Shown here: positions 43,234 through 51,520 of the stretch, piece after piece
How positions within the stretch are numbered: the first letter of the stretch is position 1
Layout: each line of letters opens with the position of its first letter
DNA from: Prauserella salsuginis
Lineage (GTDB): Bacteria; Actinomycetota; Actinomycetes; Mycobacteriales; Pseudonocardiaceae
DNA: 64,000 nt
Direction of reading: 5' to 3'
Assembly (NCBI RefSeq): GCF_024648885.1
Contig: NZ_JANBBF010000009.1
Span: 248,001 to 312,000, forward strand
Made by a program: the position numbers and the translations under genes
The notes under the pieces: model-generated
Seen by the model: only the letters and a program-made list of their open reading frames with translations
What the model was told of the DNA's origin: nothing
Databases searched by the model: none

Positions 43234-44652
43234 ATGGACACCACCGACAACACGGCGATCGCCCGCATCTCGCGAGGCGCGAACGAGGACTCGTCCGAGC
43301 TCGCGCCCAGCCGCCTGGACCCGGAGGTCTGGGAAGGCGACGAGATGCGCGATGCGCTCTCCGTGCGAAACGTCAGTGAGGTCTACCGCCAACTGCGCAA
43401 ACACGGTGTGTCGCAACGCCAGATCGCTGCGATGACCGGCCAGTCACAGTCCGAGGTCTCGGAGATCCTGAAAGGCCGTCAGGTCATGGCCTACGACGTG
43501 CTTGCCAGGATTGCCGCCGGCCTGGGTATTCCCCGTGGATACATGGGTCTCGCATACGACGAGGCCACCGAGATTCAGGTCGCCGGAGCCTCCGGCGAGC
43601 AGCAGGCTGAGGAGGACGAGTCCGTGAAACGGCGGAAGTTCCTCGCGCACGCGGCCCAGGTCACGATGGGCGCCGCGGTCTTCGGATCGTCGGCGGAGGC
43701 CTGGGCGGCGAGCCCCGCAAGGACACCCGCGCCGGGACGCATCGGCGTCACCGATGTCCGGCAGGTCGAAGCCGCCACCAGGGCTTTGCGTGCGCTCGAC
43801 TACCAGTACGGCGGCGGTTTCTGCCGCGACGCCGTTGTGGCACAGCTGTCGTGGGGACAGCAGATGATGCAGGCCAGCACCACCGACGGGGTCAGATCGC
43901 GGCTGTTCGTCGCACTGGCCGACCTGCACAGTCTCGCCGGCTGGACGTCGTTCGACACCGGGCTGATCGACTCGGCCCGTGGTCATTTCGCGAATGCCCT
44001 CAACCTGGCGAAACAGGGCGACAACCACCCGCTGGTCGCGAACATCCTGTACCGCATGGGCCGCGTGTACCTGCACCAGGAAGCGCCGAACGACGCGCTG
44101 AAGCTGTTCCAGCTGGGGCAGATCGCGGCGCAGGAGTCGGGCTCGGAGCTGGCGGTCGCGGTGTTGTGCGCCAACGAGGCGTGGGCGTACGCGATGATGG
44201 GCAACTCGGACCAGGCCGTGAAACTGCTGGGCAGGACGCGGGACGAGTTCGCGCGTGCCGACCTGGTCAACGCCGAGTCGTGGGTCAAGTTCTTCACCGA
44301 GACCGATGTGCACGCGATGGTCGGCACCGTGCACACGGAGCTGGCGCAGTCGGCCGACCCGATGCACACCAAGTACGCGATTCCCGCCCTGAGCAGGGCC
44401 ATCGACGCCTACAACGACGAGATGGCCCGCAGCAAGGTGTTCAACCTGGGCATGCTCGCCACGAACCACATGATCGACGGCGACATCGACGTGGGCGTGC
44501 GCACCGGCGGCAAGGCGCTCGACTCGGCGGAGGGGCTCAAGTCCGCCCGCGTCGAGCAGCGGATGCAGCCGCTGAAGAAGGAGGCCGCTCGCCGGTCCAA
44601 CAACCCGGATGCCAGGGACTTCGTCGAACGGATGAACACATTCTTCACCTAG
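43234..44652 (+). CDS. HTH (XRE-type) transcriptional regulator with TPR region
   Basis: Encodes 472 residues. An XRE-like HTH at about 40-100 (VYRQLRKHGVSQRQIAAMTGQSQSEVSEILKGRQVMAYDVLARIAAGLGIP) is followed by a linker. The C-terminal two-thirds are helical TPR-like repeats (SARGHFANALNLAKQGDNHPLVANILYRMGRVYL, then DALKLFQLGQIAAQESG). An internal stretch, KRRKFLAHAAQVTMGAAVFGSSAEAWAAS, resembles a Tat signal but lies mid-protein, as in related Streptomyces regulators. GGAGGGG before the ATG at 43234 fixes the start. The signal sensed is unknown. Confidence 0.88.
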   Translation: MDTTDNTAIARISRGANEDSSELAPSRLDPEVWEGDEMRDALSVRNVSEVYRQLRKHGVSQRQIAAMTGQSQSEVSEILKGRQVMAYDVLARIAAGLGIPRGYMGLAYDEATEIQVAGASGEQQAEEDESVKRRKFLAHAAQVTMGAAVFGSSAEAWAASPARTPAPGRIGVTDVRQVEAATRALRALDYQYGGGFCRDAVVAQLSWGQQMMQASTTDGVRSRLFVALADLHSLAGWTSFDTGLIDSARGHFANALNLAKQGDNHPLVANILYRMGRVYLHQEAPNDALKLFQLGQIAAQESGSELAVAVLCANEAWAYAMMGNSDQAVKLLGRTRDEFARADLVNAESWVKFFTETDVHAMVGTVHTELAQSADPMHTKYAIPALSRAIDAYNDEMARSKVFNLGMLATNHMIDGDIDVGVRTGGKALDSAEGLKSARVEQRMQPLKKEAARRSNNPDARDFVERMNTFFT

Positions 44653-44684
44653 TCGGCGGCCCGCTCGACAACGTCCTGCAGGCC

Positions 44685-45539
44685 GTGTGCGCACGGCTGG
44701 GAGCCGATCCCCGCGGCGCCACGCTGCTGCGGTTCACCAACAACGCGGTGTACGCGCTGGCCGACCGCCCGTTCGTCGTCCGCATCGTCGGCACGTCTGC
44801 CCTGCGGTATCGGGCTTCCAAGGTCGTCCGCATCGCCCGTCACCTGCGGCAACGCGGCGTGCCCGCGGTTCGCCTCGCGGCCGGCGTCGATCAGCCGGTG
44901 CGGGTGGGCGAACACCTGGCAACCGTGTGGGAGCGGGTTCCGGACACCGGCAGGCGTGCGACCACGGATGAGCTGGCCGATCTGCTGCGCACCCTGCACG
45001 CGGCCGGAGCGCCGGACGGCGGCGGTGCGGATGCGTGGGAGCCGCTGGCCGACGTGCGGGCGCGCGTGGAGGCGGGGTCGGCCGACCTGGCCGCCGTCGA
45101 TCGCGGGTTCCTGCTCGACCGGTGCGACGAACTCGAAACGAAGGCGGCGTCGCTCGAGTTTCCCCTGGCCAGGACGTTGATCCACGGGGATGCACACGTC
45201 GGCAACGTCATCGTCGGTCCCGACGGGCCCGTGCTGTGCGACTTCGACTCGGCGTGCGTGGGGCCTCCGGAGTGGGACCTGGTGCCGGTGGCCGTGGGAT
45301 GCGAGCGATTCGGTGACCCGCCGTCGCGGCAGGCCGCGCTCGCTGAGCGCTACGGCTTCGACGTCACCGCATGGGAAGGGTTCGAGGTGCTGCGCGGCAT
45401 GCGAGAACTCAAACTGGCGACGAGCGTGCTGCCCACGGCCGACCGCGACCCCGCTGTGCGGCGCGAGGCGCACCGTCGACTCGCGGATCTGAAGGCCGGG
45501 GACCTGCAACACCGGTGGGCGCGTTACCGCGAAGGGTGA
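44685..45539 (+). CDS. Aminoglycoside-phosphotransferase-like kinase
   Basis: Encodes about 284 residues of the APH/choline kinase fold. The catalytic loop LIHGDAHVGNVIV (His167, Asp169, Asn174) and the metal motif LCDFDSA (Asp186) are intact. The substrate could be an antibiotic, a small metabolite or a sugar. The start is uncertain: GTG at 44685 is the first start in frame after the regulator stop at 44652, has a weak RBS, and conserved residues (LDNVLQAV) appear just before it. It probably shares the regulator transcript. Confidence 0.82.
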   Translation: MCARLGADPRGATLLRFTNNAVYALADRPFVVRIVGTSALRYRASKVVRIARHLRQRGVPAVRLAAGVDQPVRVGEHLATVWERVPDTGRRATTDELADLLRTLHAAGAPDGGGADAWEPLADVRARVEAGSADLAAVDRGFLLDRCDELETKAASLEFPLARTLIHGDAHVGNVIVGPDGPVLCDFDSACVGPPEWDLVPVAVGCERFGDPPSRQAALAERYGFDVTAWEGFEVLRGMRELKLATSVLPTADRDPAVRREAHRRLADLKAGDLQHRWARYREG

Positions 45540-45572
45540 TGACCCCCGTCGTTCAACGACAGAAACCAACCG

Positions 45573-45590
45573 TTCGGCGTTTGGGCCGAA
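45573..45590. terminator. Weak hairpin between convergent genes
   Basis: TTCGGC and GCCGAA flank a 6-nt loop in the 120-bp gap between the APH-like gene and copD. Confidence 0.35.
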
Positions 45591-45659
45591 TGGCGGTGTT
45601 TGTCGTCGACATTTCGGTGGGGCCGATCGCCGACCGAACGCCGCGGGTGGAGAAACCGC

Positions 45660-46667
45660 TCAGCTGACGGGAGCGCGGCTGAGCGCGACGGCGAAGCCGA
45701 ACGCCAGGCCGAGAATCGTCAGTTCGACCGCCGCCCACGTGGCGAGCGCGGTCCGCCGGTGGCGCAGCACGCGGGGCAGCAGCCGAGTCCGCAGATACAC
45801 CCCGAGCGCGGCCGCTCCCGTCAGGCACGCGACCTTGACCAGCACGAGCACGCCGTAGGCCGTGCCGAACAGCGCCGTGGGCAGCGACAGCTCCGGGTTG
45901 CCGCCGAGCTCGACGACCGCGTTGAACACCCCCGTCACTGCGACGCAGGCGAGGCATACGGTCGCGAGCGTCGAGAACCGGGGCAGCGCCGTGGCCAGCA
46001 GCGTCCGGTTGGCGCCGACGACGGCGGCGATCGCGGCGAGCCCGCCCGTCCAGGTGACGGCGGCGAGGACGTGCAGTTCGATGGAGATCGACGCGTAGTC
46101 GTGCAGCGACCACCCCGTCGCGTGCCCGGTGACGGGAAGCGGCAGCAACGCGAACAGGCCGAGGCCGACACGCACCTCGGCGGGCACCGTGTCCGGCCGG
46201 CGCAGCGCCACGACGTTCAGCGCGGCGAGGCCGAGCGCCAGCACCGCGACCAGCACCAACGCCTTGCCTGCCGCGACGTCGCCGACGTATCCGCCGACGT
46301 CCGGTGCCGCGGGCCGGTACTCCACCGTTTGCAGCACGAGCGCCGCACCGGCCGCGACCGCCCACAGCAGCGCCGATGCCACCGCAGCGGGCTGAGCCGA
46401 CGTCAGCACGGGACGCGTCAGTTTCTCCCGTGCACCGCCGAGCAGCACGGGTAACAGCGCCAGGCCGACGGTGACGACCGCGGCCACGTTCATCACCGCC
46501 CGTGCCACCGGAATGCCGGCCGAGACCACCTCGCCGGCCGCCGCGATGCCGCGTACGGGGCCGGCGGCCGCGCTTGCGAAACCGACCAGGGCGCCCGCCA
46601 CCGCGGCGGCGAGCAGTCCGGTCAGCGTTCTCAGGCGCGGCCGCGAGGTGGTCTCGGCGCGGCTCAC
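45660..46667 (-). CDS. copD: CopD-type copper membrane protein
   Basis: Encodes a 335-residue membrane protein with about eight segments matching the CopD/YcnJ domain: a long N-terminal membrane region, then HDYASISIELHVLAAVTWTGGLAAI and a His/Trp-containing membrane core. It is thought to import or handle copper delivered by CopC. The GTG at 46667 overlaps the copC stop (GTGA). It is third in the ycnI-copC-copD cassette. Confidence 0.85.
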   Translation of the reverse strand: MSRAETTSRPRLRTLTGLLAAAVAGALVGFASAAAGPVRGIAAAGEVVSAGIPVARAVMNVAAVVTVGLALLPVLLGGAREKLTRPVLTSAQPAAVASALLWAVAAGAALVLQTVEYRPAAPDVGGYVGDVAAGKALVLVAVLALGLAALNVVALRRPDTVPAEVRVGLGLFALLPLPVTGHATGWSLHDYASISIELHVLAAVTWTGGLAAIAAVVGANRTLLATALPRFSTLATVCLACVAVTGVFNAVVELGGNPELSLPTALFGTAYGVLVLVKVACLTGAAALGVYLRTRLLPRVLRHRRTALATWAAVELTILGLAFGFAVALSRAPVS

Positions 46668-47254
46668 GACCGGTCCGACCCGGTGCGCAACGCGACCGTC
46701 ACGCCCGCGCCGAGCAACACGACCGCCGCGACGATCCACACCCACACGGGGATGCCGCCGGATTCGCCCTCGCCGCCGGAGCGCGCGTCGTCGGCGCCCG
46801 CCTGCGACGGTGCGGTGGTCTGCCCACCCGGTGGCGTGTCATCGCCCGGCCCGTGGCTGGTGAGCGTGAACCGGAGCTCCTCGCTGACCGGGTGGCCGTC
46901 GGCCGACAGGACGCGGAACCCGACGACGTACTCACCGGCAGGCCCGAGCGGGTGCAGCGGAGCGGTCACGGTCGTGCCGTCGATCTGCACATCGCCCTTC
47001 GCCCAGCTGCCGCCGTCGGGTCCGGTGACGGCGACCTGGTTGACGCCCTCACCCGCGCCGCGCTGTACCGGCTGGTCGAACGTCAACGTGACCTGCTGCG
47101 GCGCCTCGTCGAGCGAAGCGCCGTCGGCGGGGTCCGATTCGATCAGCTGGTTGTGCGCAGCCGCGGGTGCCGCCGTGACCAGCAGTGCCACGAGCGTGAC
47201 GAGTGACAGTGCGGCCGCGCGGAGCCGCCCGACCGCGGTGATGCGCAGGGTCAC
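46664..47254 (-). CDS. copC: CopC-domain copper-binding protein
   Basis: Encodes 196 residues: a signal peptide ending APAAAHNQL, so that the mature protein begins with a His as in CopC copper sites; a cupredoxin-like CopC domain (ESDPADGASLDEAPQQVTLTFDQPV to YVVGFRVLSADGHPVSEELRFTL); then a Gly/Thr/Ser-rich linker and a C-terminal membrane helix (WVWIVAAVVLLGAGVTVAL). It binds periplasmic copper. Start and stop overlap its neighbours by 4 nt. Confidence 0.9.
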   Translation of the reverse strand: MTLRITAVGRLRAAALSLVTLVALLVTAAPAAAHNQLIESDPADGASLDEAPQQVTLTFDQPVQRGAGEGVNQVAVTGPDGGSWAKGDVQIDGTTVTAPLHPLGPAGEYVVGFRVLSADGHPVSEELRFTLTSHGPGDDTPPGGQTTAPSQAGADDARSGGEGESGGIPVWVWIVAAVVLLGAGVTVALRTGSDRS

Positions 47255-48024
47255 GAGTCCACCTTTCCGTTCTTGCGGGCGCGCAGCGTGGCACCCGCGC
47301 CGACGCCGACACCGAGCGCGCCGACCAGCAGGCCCGCGCCGCCGAGCCACCGCGCCGTGTCGTCGGTGCCGCCCTCGGGGGCGTGTGCGTGGTCGCCCGA
47401 TCCGGTCTCACCCGAGGCATTCTCGCCCTCGCCGGCGGCGGAGTGCGCGCCGTGGCCGCCCGACGACTCGGCGAGCGGGACCACCGGTGCCGGACTCTCC
47501 GGTTCGGCATCGCCTTCCTGCGGCTCGTTCCAGTCGGAGACGGTGCCGTCGGAGTAGGTCTGCTTGGTCGGCAGCATGAGCTCGCCGATGTTGTCGGGCA
47601 GTGCGCCGAGCTGCACGCCGAACTCCTGGTACGAATCCAGCCCGGCCGGGATCCCTTCGCCGTCCGCCGTCCACGTCACCTTGGTGACGACGTCCGAACC
47701 GTTCGTGGTGACCTCGGAGGTCCACCCGGGGACGGGCTGGGTCCGTGCACTGGTGATCTTGTACTCGGCGGGGACGGTCATCTCGAGCTTCGTGGTGCCC
47801 GCCTGCTCCTCCTCGTTCGGCACACGCAGCGTGATCGCGCCGTAACCGCCCTTCTCGGGGGCGTCGCCATAGACGTTGGCGGTGACGTGCGCGGACGCGG
47901 CGGGAGCGCCGAGGACGGCACCGGCGGCGAGCGCGGCGCCGAGCGCGGTGGTGAGCGTGGCGCCGCGGGCACGCAGCCGGGAACCGGACGGGCTGCCGTG
48001 GCCGGTGGGACGCGATGTCGACAT
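47251..48024 (-). CDS. ycnI: YcnI (DUF1775) copper-associated protein
   Basis: Encodes 257 residues. A Tat/Sec-like signal peptide ends ASAHVTANV, giving the mature N-terminal His typical of YcnI. The DUF1775 domain follows (GYGAITLRVPNEEEQAGTTKLEM, PAGLDSYQEFGVQLGALPDN). A Ser/His/Gly-rich linker with GGHGAHSAAGEG and a C-terminal membrane helix end the protein. YcnI domains bind Cu(II). AGGAG lies about 8-9 nt before the ATG at 48024. It is the first gene of the overlapping cassette. Confidence 0.92.
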   Translation of the reverse strand: MSTSRPTGHGSPSGSRLRARGATLTTALGAALAAGAVLGAPAASAHVTANVYGDAPEKGGYGAITLRVPNEEEQAGTTKLEMTVPAEYKITSARTQPVPGWTSEVTTNGSDVVTKVTWTADGEGIPAGLDSYQEFGVQLGALPDNIGELMLPTKQTYSDGTVSDWNEPQEGDAEPESPAPVVPLAESSGGHGAHSAAGEGENASGETGSGDHAHAPEGGTDDTARWLGGAGLLVGALGVGVGAGATLRARKNGKVDS

Positions 48025-48146
48025 GCTGATCTCTCCTGATGGGGTTTCGGGTGCCGCGGTGCCCGCGAACGGGATGCGCAGGGGCACGACGCGGCGTGGT
48101 GAAGTGCCCGCGCGCCTCGCGGCGCACGGGGTGACGAACTCTTCGA

Positions 48147-48683
48147 TCAGGAGAGGACGGGCGGACCGCGGCGGCCGTGCACGCGGCGCAGCAGCACGTC
48201 CACGAGGGTCGTCGCCGCTTCGGGAAGCGGAAGGGGCCTACCGGCGGTGCCGTGCTGCGGCCTGCGGTACGGACGCCACCGCCACACGGTCACCGGGAGG
48301 ACCGCGCGGAGGGCGCGTGTCACACCGGTGAGCACGGCCTCGGCGCGGGCGAGCACGCACGCGGTCGCCACGGTGGCCAGCGCGTGCCCGGCGATCATGG
48401 CTGGTGCTTCGCCGCCGTGTCCGGACAGCGTCGTGAGCAGGATGTGCACGGCGAGCTGCCCCGTTCCGAGGAACAGCAGGATGCCGCGGACGCCGCGGGC
48501 GCGGTGTGCGGTCGCCGTGGCGACCCATCCGATGAGTGACGACACGACGATCGTCGTCGCCGGATGGGGGAGCCCGCCGCCGGCGGCACCGTGAGCGGTC
48601 ACGGACAGTGCCGCCGAGGTTGCCGCCAGTAGAACGCCGCGGACGGCCGGCATGACGCGTCCGGACGGCGTTCGTGTGCGCAC
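48147..48683 (-). CDS. Membrane protein upstream of the copper cassette
   Basis: Encodes 178 residues with about four to five membrane segments; His residues lie in or near several of them (LPHPATTIVV, GQLAVHILLTTLSGHGGEAPAMIAGHALATV), as seen in small proteins accompanying ycnI-copC genes. The C-terminus is basic. The gap to ycnI is 122 bp. A role in copper handling is inferred from position and His placement. The start is the GTG at 48683, without a strong RBS. Confidence 0.6.
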   Translation of the reverse strand: MRTRTPSGRVMPAVRGVLLAATSAALSVTAHGAAGGGLPHPATTIVVSSLIGWVATATAHRARGVRGILLFLGTGQLAVHILLTTLSGHGGEAPAMIAGHALATVATACVLARAEAVLTGVTRALRAVLPVTVWRWRPYRRPQHGTAGRPLPLPEAATTLVDVLLRRVHGRRGPPVLS

Positions 48684-48771
48684 GACGTCAGCCTATCGGC
48701 CGCCCGAATCGTGCCCTGTTTGGTCGCCTATGCCGGAACCGCCGGTCAAACCTGGGACGGGAACGCGAGAA

Positions 48772-48804
48772 ACCGTTGCCGTTCGGGGATCGATGGGCAA
48801 CGGT
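48772..48804. promoter_or_regulatory. Inverted repeat in BCCT upstream region
   Basis: ACCGTTGCC (48772-48780) pairs exactly with GGCAACGGT (48796-48804). It lies between divergent genes, so it is more likely an operator or leader hairpin than a terminator. Confidence 0.4.
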
Positions 48805-48922
48805 GTGCACCGTGCGGGCACAGCCCGTCACGGCAGGCGACACCCTAGGATTCTGCGCTGAACGGGTTAACGACATCGGGTGAGGTGTCGCCGGCCCGAC
48901 AACAGGAAAGGAGAACCCGTCC

Positions 48923-48967
48923 GTGGTGATCGGACGGGCGTGTGCATATGTCCACACATTCCGGTAA
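48923..48967 (+). CDS. Possible 14-residue leader peptide overlapping BCCT start
   Basis: AAAGGAG at 48907-48913 is a strong RBS, but the GTG it serves (48923) is out of frame with the transporter. The frame MVIGRACAYVHTFR stops at 48967, 17 nt inside the transporter gene, whose own start has only a weak RBS. This suggests translational coupling or control by a leader. Confidence 0.4.
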   Translation: MVIGRACAYVHTFR

Positions 48968-50876
48968 CGACGCCCGCGACGGGCGCGACCCCGCGATGAC
49001 CGGCGACCCGACCGCAGATTCGGCTGCGGGTCCGGCGGCAGGCGCGGGCAACGGCCACGCGGGCGGTGACGGCCACGCAGCCGGTGACGGCAACGGCCAC
49101 GCAGGCGGGCCCGACGGCGCGGCGACCGTCCCCGCGCACGCGAACCCGCCCGAAGCGGCGGGCCCGGGAAGTGTCGACCCGGTGGCATCCGCCCCGGCTG
49201 CCCCGGCTGCCCCGGCCGTGTCGGCCGCCGACCGCGAGGCCGTGACCGACCGGCCCGTGTTCGCCGTCGCGGCGATCCTCGCCCTCGCGATCATCGCCTG
49301 GGGTGTGCTGCAACCCGGCAACCTGCTCTCGGTGTCGGAAACGCTGCTGTTCGACGCCGTGATCCCCTACGGCGGGTGGGTGTTCGTGCTCACGGCCAGC
49401 GGATTCGTCGTGTTCGCCATCGCCCTCGCGATCAGCCGCTACGGACGCATCAAGCTCGGCCAGGACAAGGAACGGCCGGAGTTCCGTACCTCGTCGTGGG
49501 TCGCGATGATGTTCAGCGCGGGCATGGGCATCGGCCTGATGTTCTTCGGCGCCACCGAACCCGTGACGTTCCTCGCCTCGCCGCCACCCGGAACCGGCCT
49601 CGAACCCAACTCGGACGAAGCCCTGCACACGGCGATGGCGACGACCCTGTTCCACTGGACCCTGCACCCGTGGGCGATCTACGCGGTCGTCGGGCTCGCG
49701 ATCGCCTACAGCGCGTTCCGCCGCGGCCGCAGCCAGCTGCTCAGCTCGGTGTTCTGGCCCCTGCTCGGCGGCCGCCACACCGGCGGGCCGCTGGGCAAGG
49801 CCATCGACGTGATGGCGATCTTCGCGACGCTGTTCGGCTCGGCCGCCTCGCTCGGACTGGGCGCGCTGCAGGTCGGGGGCGGTCTCGGCGCGGTCGGCTG
49901 GATCGACAGTCCCGGCAGCGGGCTGCTCGTCGGGATCATCGCCGTGCTGACGGTGTGCTTCATCGCGTCGGCGGTGTCCGGCGTCGCGAAAGGCATCCAG
50001 TGGCTCTCGAACATCAACATGGTGCTGGCCGCCGTGCTGGCCGTGTTCATCCTGGTCGTCGGCCCCACCGTGATGATCCTCAACCTGGTTCCGAACGCCA
50101 TCGGCGACTTCGTGCGCGAGCTGCCCGAGATGGCGGGCCGCACCGGTGCGACGGGCGGTCAGGCCATGGAGAACTGGCTGTCCACCTGGACGATCTTCTA
50201 CTGGGCCTGGTGGATCTCCTGGACACCCTTCGTGGGCATGTTCATCGCACGCATCTCGCGCGGCCGGACGATCCGGCAGTTCATCATCGGCGTGATCGCG
50301 GTGCCGAGCGCCGTCAGCCTCGTCTGGTTCGCGATCTTCGGCGGCGCGGCGATGGACATCCAGCAGCGTGGCACCGACGGCAACCCCGGCAACGGCGGAG
50401 CCGACCTGTACCAGGGCGGAGAAGTCTCGTCCGAGGTCATCACGTTCACCATGCTCGAGCACCTGCCGTGGTTCCTGCCCGCGGCGATCATCGTGATGAT
50501 CCTGGTGTCGATCTTCTTCGTGTCCGGGGCCGACGCCGCGTCCGTCGTGATGGGCACGTTGTCGCAGCGGGGCTCGGTCGAACCCAAACGCAACGTCGTC
50601 ATCTTCTGGGGCGTGATCATGGGTGCGGTCGCCGCGGTGATGCTCATCGCGGGTGGCGAAACCGGGCTCGATGGGTTGCAATATCTGACCATCCTGATCG
50701 CCGTGCCGTTCGTGTTCGTGATGGTCGGGCTGTGCGTGTCGCTGTGGAAGGACCTGCGCAGCGACCCACTGATCCTCAAGGAGGACGAGATGCGCAGGTC
50801 ACTCGAGGAGATTCATGAAGAACGCACCGAAGAGCGCCGAGCGCGGCGCCGTGGACTGAGAGCGCGGCGCCGGTGA
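48948..50876 (+). CDS. BCCT family betaine/carnitine/choline transporter
   Basis: Encodes 642 residues. A 95-residue disordered N-terminus rich in Gly, Ala, His and Asn (AGAGNGHAGGDGHAAGDGNG) precedes 12 membrane segments. The BCCT signature is clear at WTIFYWAWWISWTPFVGMF followed by ISRGRTIRQF. A basic C-terminus (EEIHEERTEERRARRRG) could be an osmosensing tail as in BetP. It imports glycine betaine or a related solute with Na+ or H+. The last 4 nt overlap the ABC permease start. Confidence 0.93.
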   Translation: MSTHSGNDARDGRDPAMTGDPTADSAAGPAAGAGNGHAGGDGHAAGDGNGHAGGPDGAATVPAHANPPEAAGPGSVDPVASAPAAPAAPAVSAADREAVTDRPVFAVAAILALAIIAWGVLQPGNLLSVSETLLFDAVIPYGGWVFVLTASGFVVFAIALAISRYGRIKLGQDKERPEFRTSSWVAMMFSAGMGIGLMFFGATEPVTFLASPPPGTGLEPNSDEALHTAMATTLFHWTLHPWAIYAVVGLAIAYSAFRRGRSQLLSSVFWPLLGGRHTGGPLGKAIDVMAIFATLFGSAASLGLGALQVGGGLGAVGWIDSPGSGLLVGIIAVLTVCFIASAVSGVAKGIQWLSNINMVLAAVLAVFILVVGPTVMILNLVPNAIGDFVRELPEMAGRTGATGGQAMENWLSTWTIFYWAWWISWTPFVGMFIARISRGRTIRQFIIGVIAVPSAVSLVWFAIFGGAAMDIQQRGTDGNPGNGGADLYQGGEVSSEVITFTMLEHLPWFLPAAIIVMILVSIFFVSGADAASVVMGTLSQRGSVEPKRNVVIFWGVIMGAVAAVMLIAGGETGLDGLQYLTILIAVPFVFVMVGLCVSLWKDLRSDPLILKEDEMRRSLEEIHEERTEERRARRRGLRARRR

Positions 50877-51520
50877 CCCTGTTCGATTACATCGCCGATC
50901 GCTGGGATCGGCTGGCCCTGCAGTCGTGGCTGCACGTCAGCGAAGTGGTGCAGTCCACGCTGCTGGCCGCGGTGCTCGGCGTGCTGATCGGCGTCGCGGT
51001 GTACCGCAGCCCGGTCGGCTCGGCCGTGGCCACCGGGCTGGCCAGCACGATCCTCACGATCCCGTCGTTCGCCCTGCTGGGCCTGCTGATCCCCGTGTTC
51101 GGCCTCGGCCCGACACCCGCCGTCGTGGCGCTCGTGCTGTACGCGCTGCTGCCGATCACGCGCAACACGATCGTCGGCCTGGCCGGTGTCGATCCTGCCG
51201 TCACCGACGCAGCCAAGGGCATCGGCATGGGCAGACTCGCCGTGCTCACGCGGGTCGAGCTGCGGCTCGCATGGCCCGCGATCCTCGCCGGTATGCGGGT
51301 GGCCACCCAGATGCTGATGGGCATCGCCGTGATCGCCGCCTACGCCAAGGGACCCGGTCTCGGCGGTGAGGTGTTCTCAGGGCTGACCAGAGCGGGCAGC
51401 GCCAACGCGACGAACCAGGCGCTCGCGGGCACGCTCGGCGTCGTGGTCCTCGCGCTGCTGCTCGAGGGCGTCTACTTCTTCATCGCCCGCTTCACCGTTT
51501 CGAGAGGTATCCGTGGCTGA
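50873..51520 (+). CDS. opuCB: Glycine betaine ABC permease (OpuCB-like)
   Basis: Encodes 215 residues with five to six membrane segments and the permease loop GVDPAVTDAAKGIGMGRLAVLTRVELRLAWPAILAGMRVATQ. It forms the transmembrane pore of a ProU/OpuC-type importer with the second permease at 52886. The GTG at 50873 overlaps the BCCT stop. Confidence 0.92.
   Translation: MTLFDYIADRWDRLALQSWLHVSEVVQSTLLAAVLGVLIGVAVYRSPVGSAVATGLASTILTIPSFALLGLLIPVFGLGPTPAVVALVLYALLPITRNTIVGLAGVDPAVTDAAKGIGMGRLAVLTRVELRLAWPAILAGMRVATQMLMGIAVIAAYAKGPGLGGEVFSGLTRAGSANATNQALAGTLGVVVLALLLEGVYFFIARFTVSRGIRG

Noticed and set aside
43621-43720. Tat signal peptide making the HTH-TPR regulator an exported protein
   Set aside because: The twin-basic hydrophobic stretch is about 130 residues inside the protein, after a DNA-binding domain; the same internal stretch is typical of this cytosolic regulator family.
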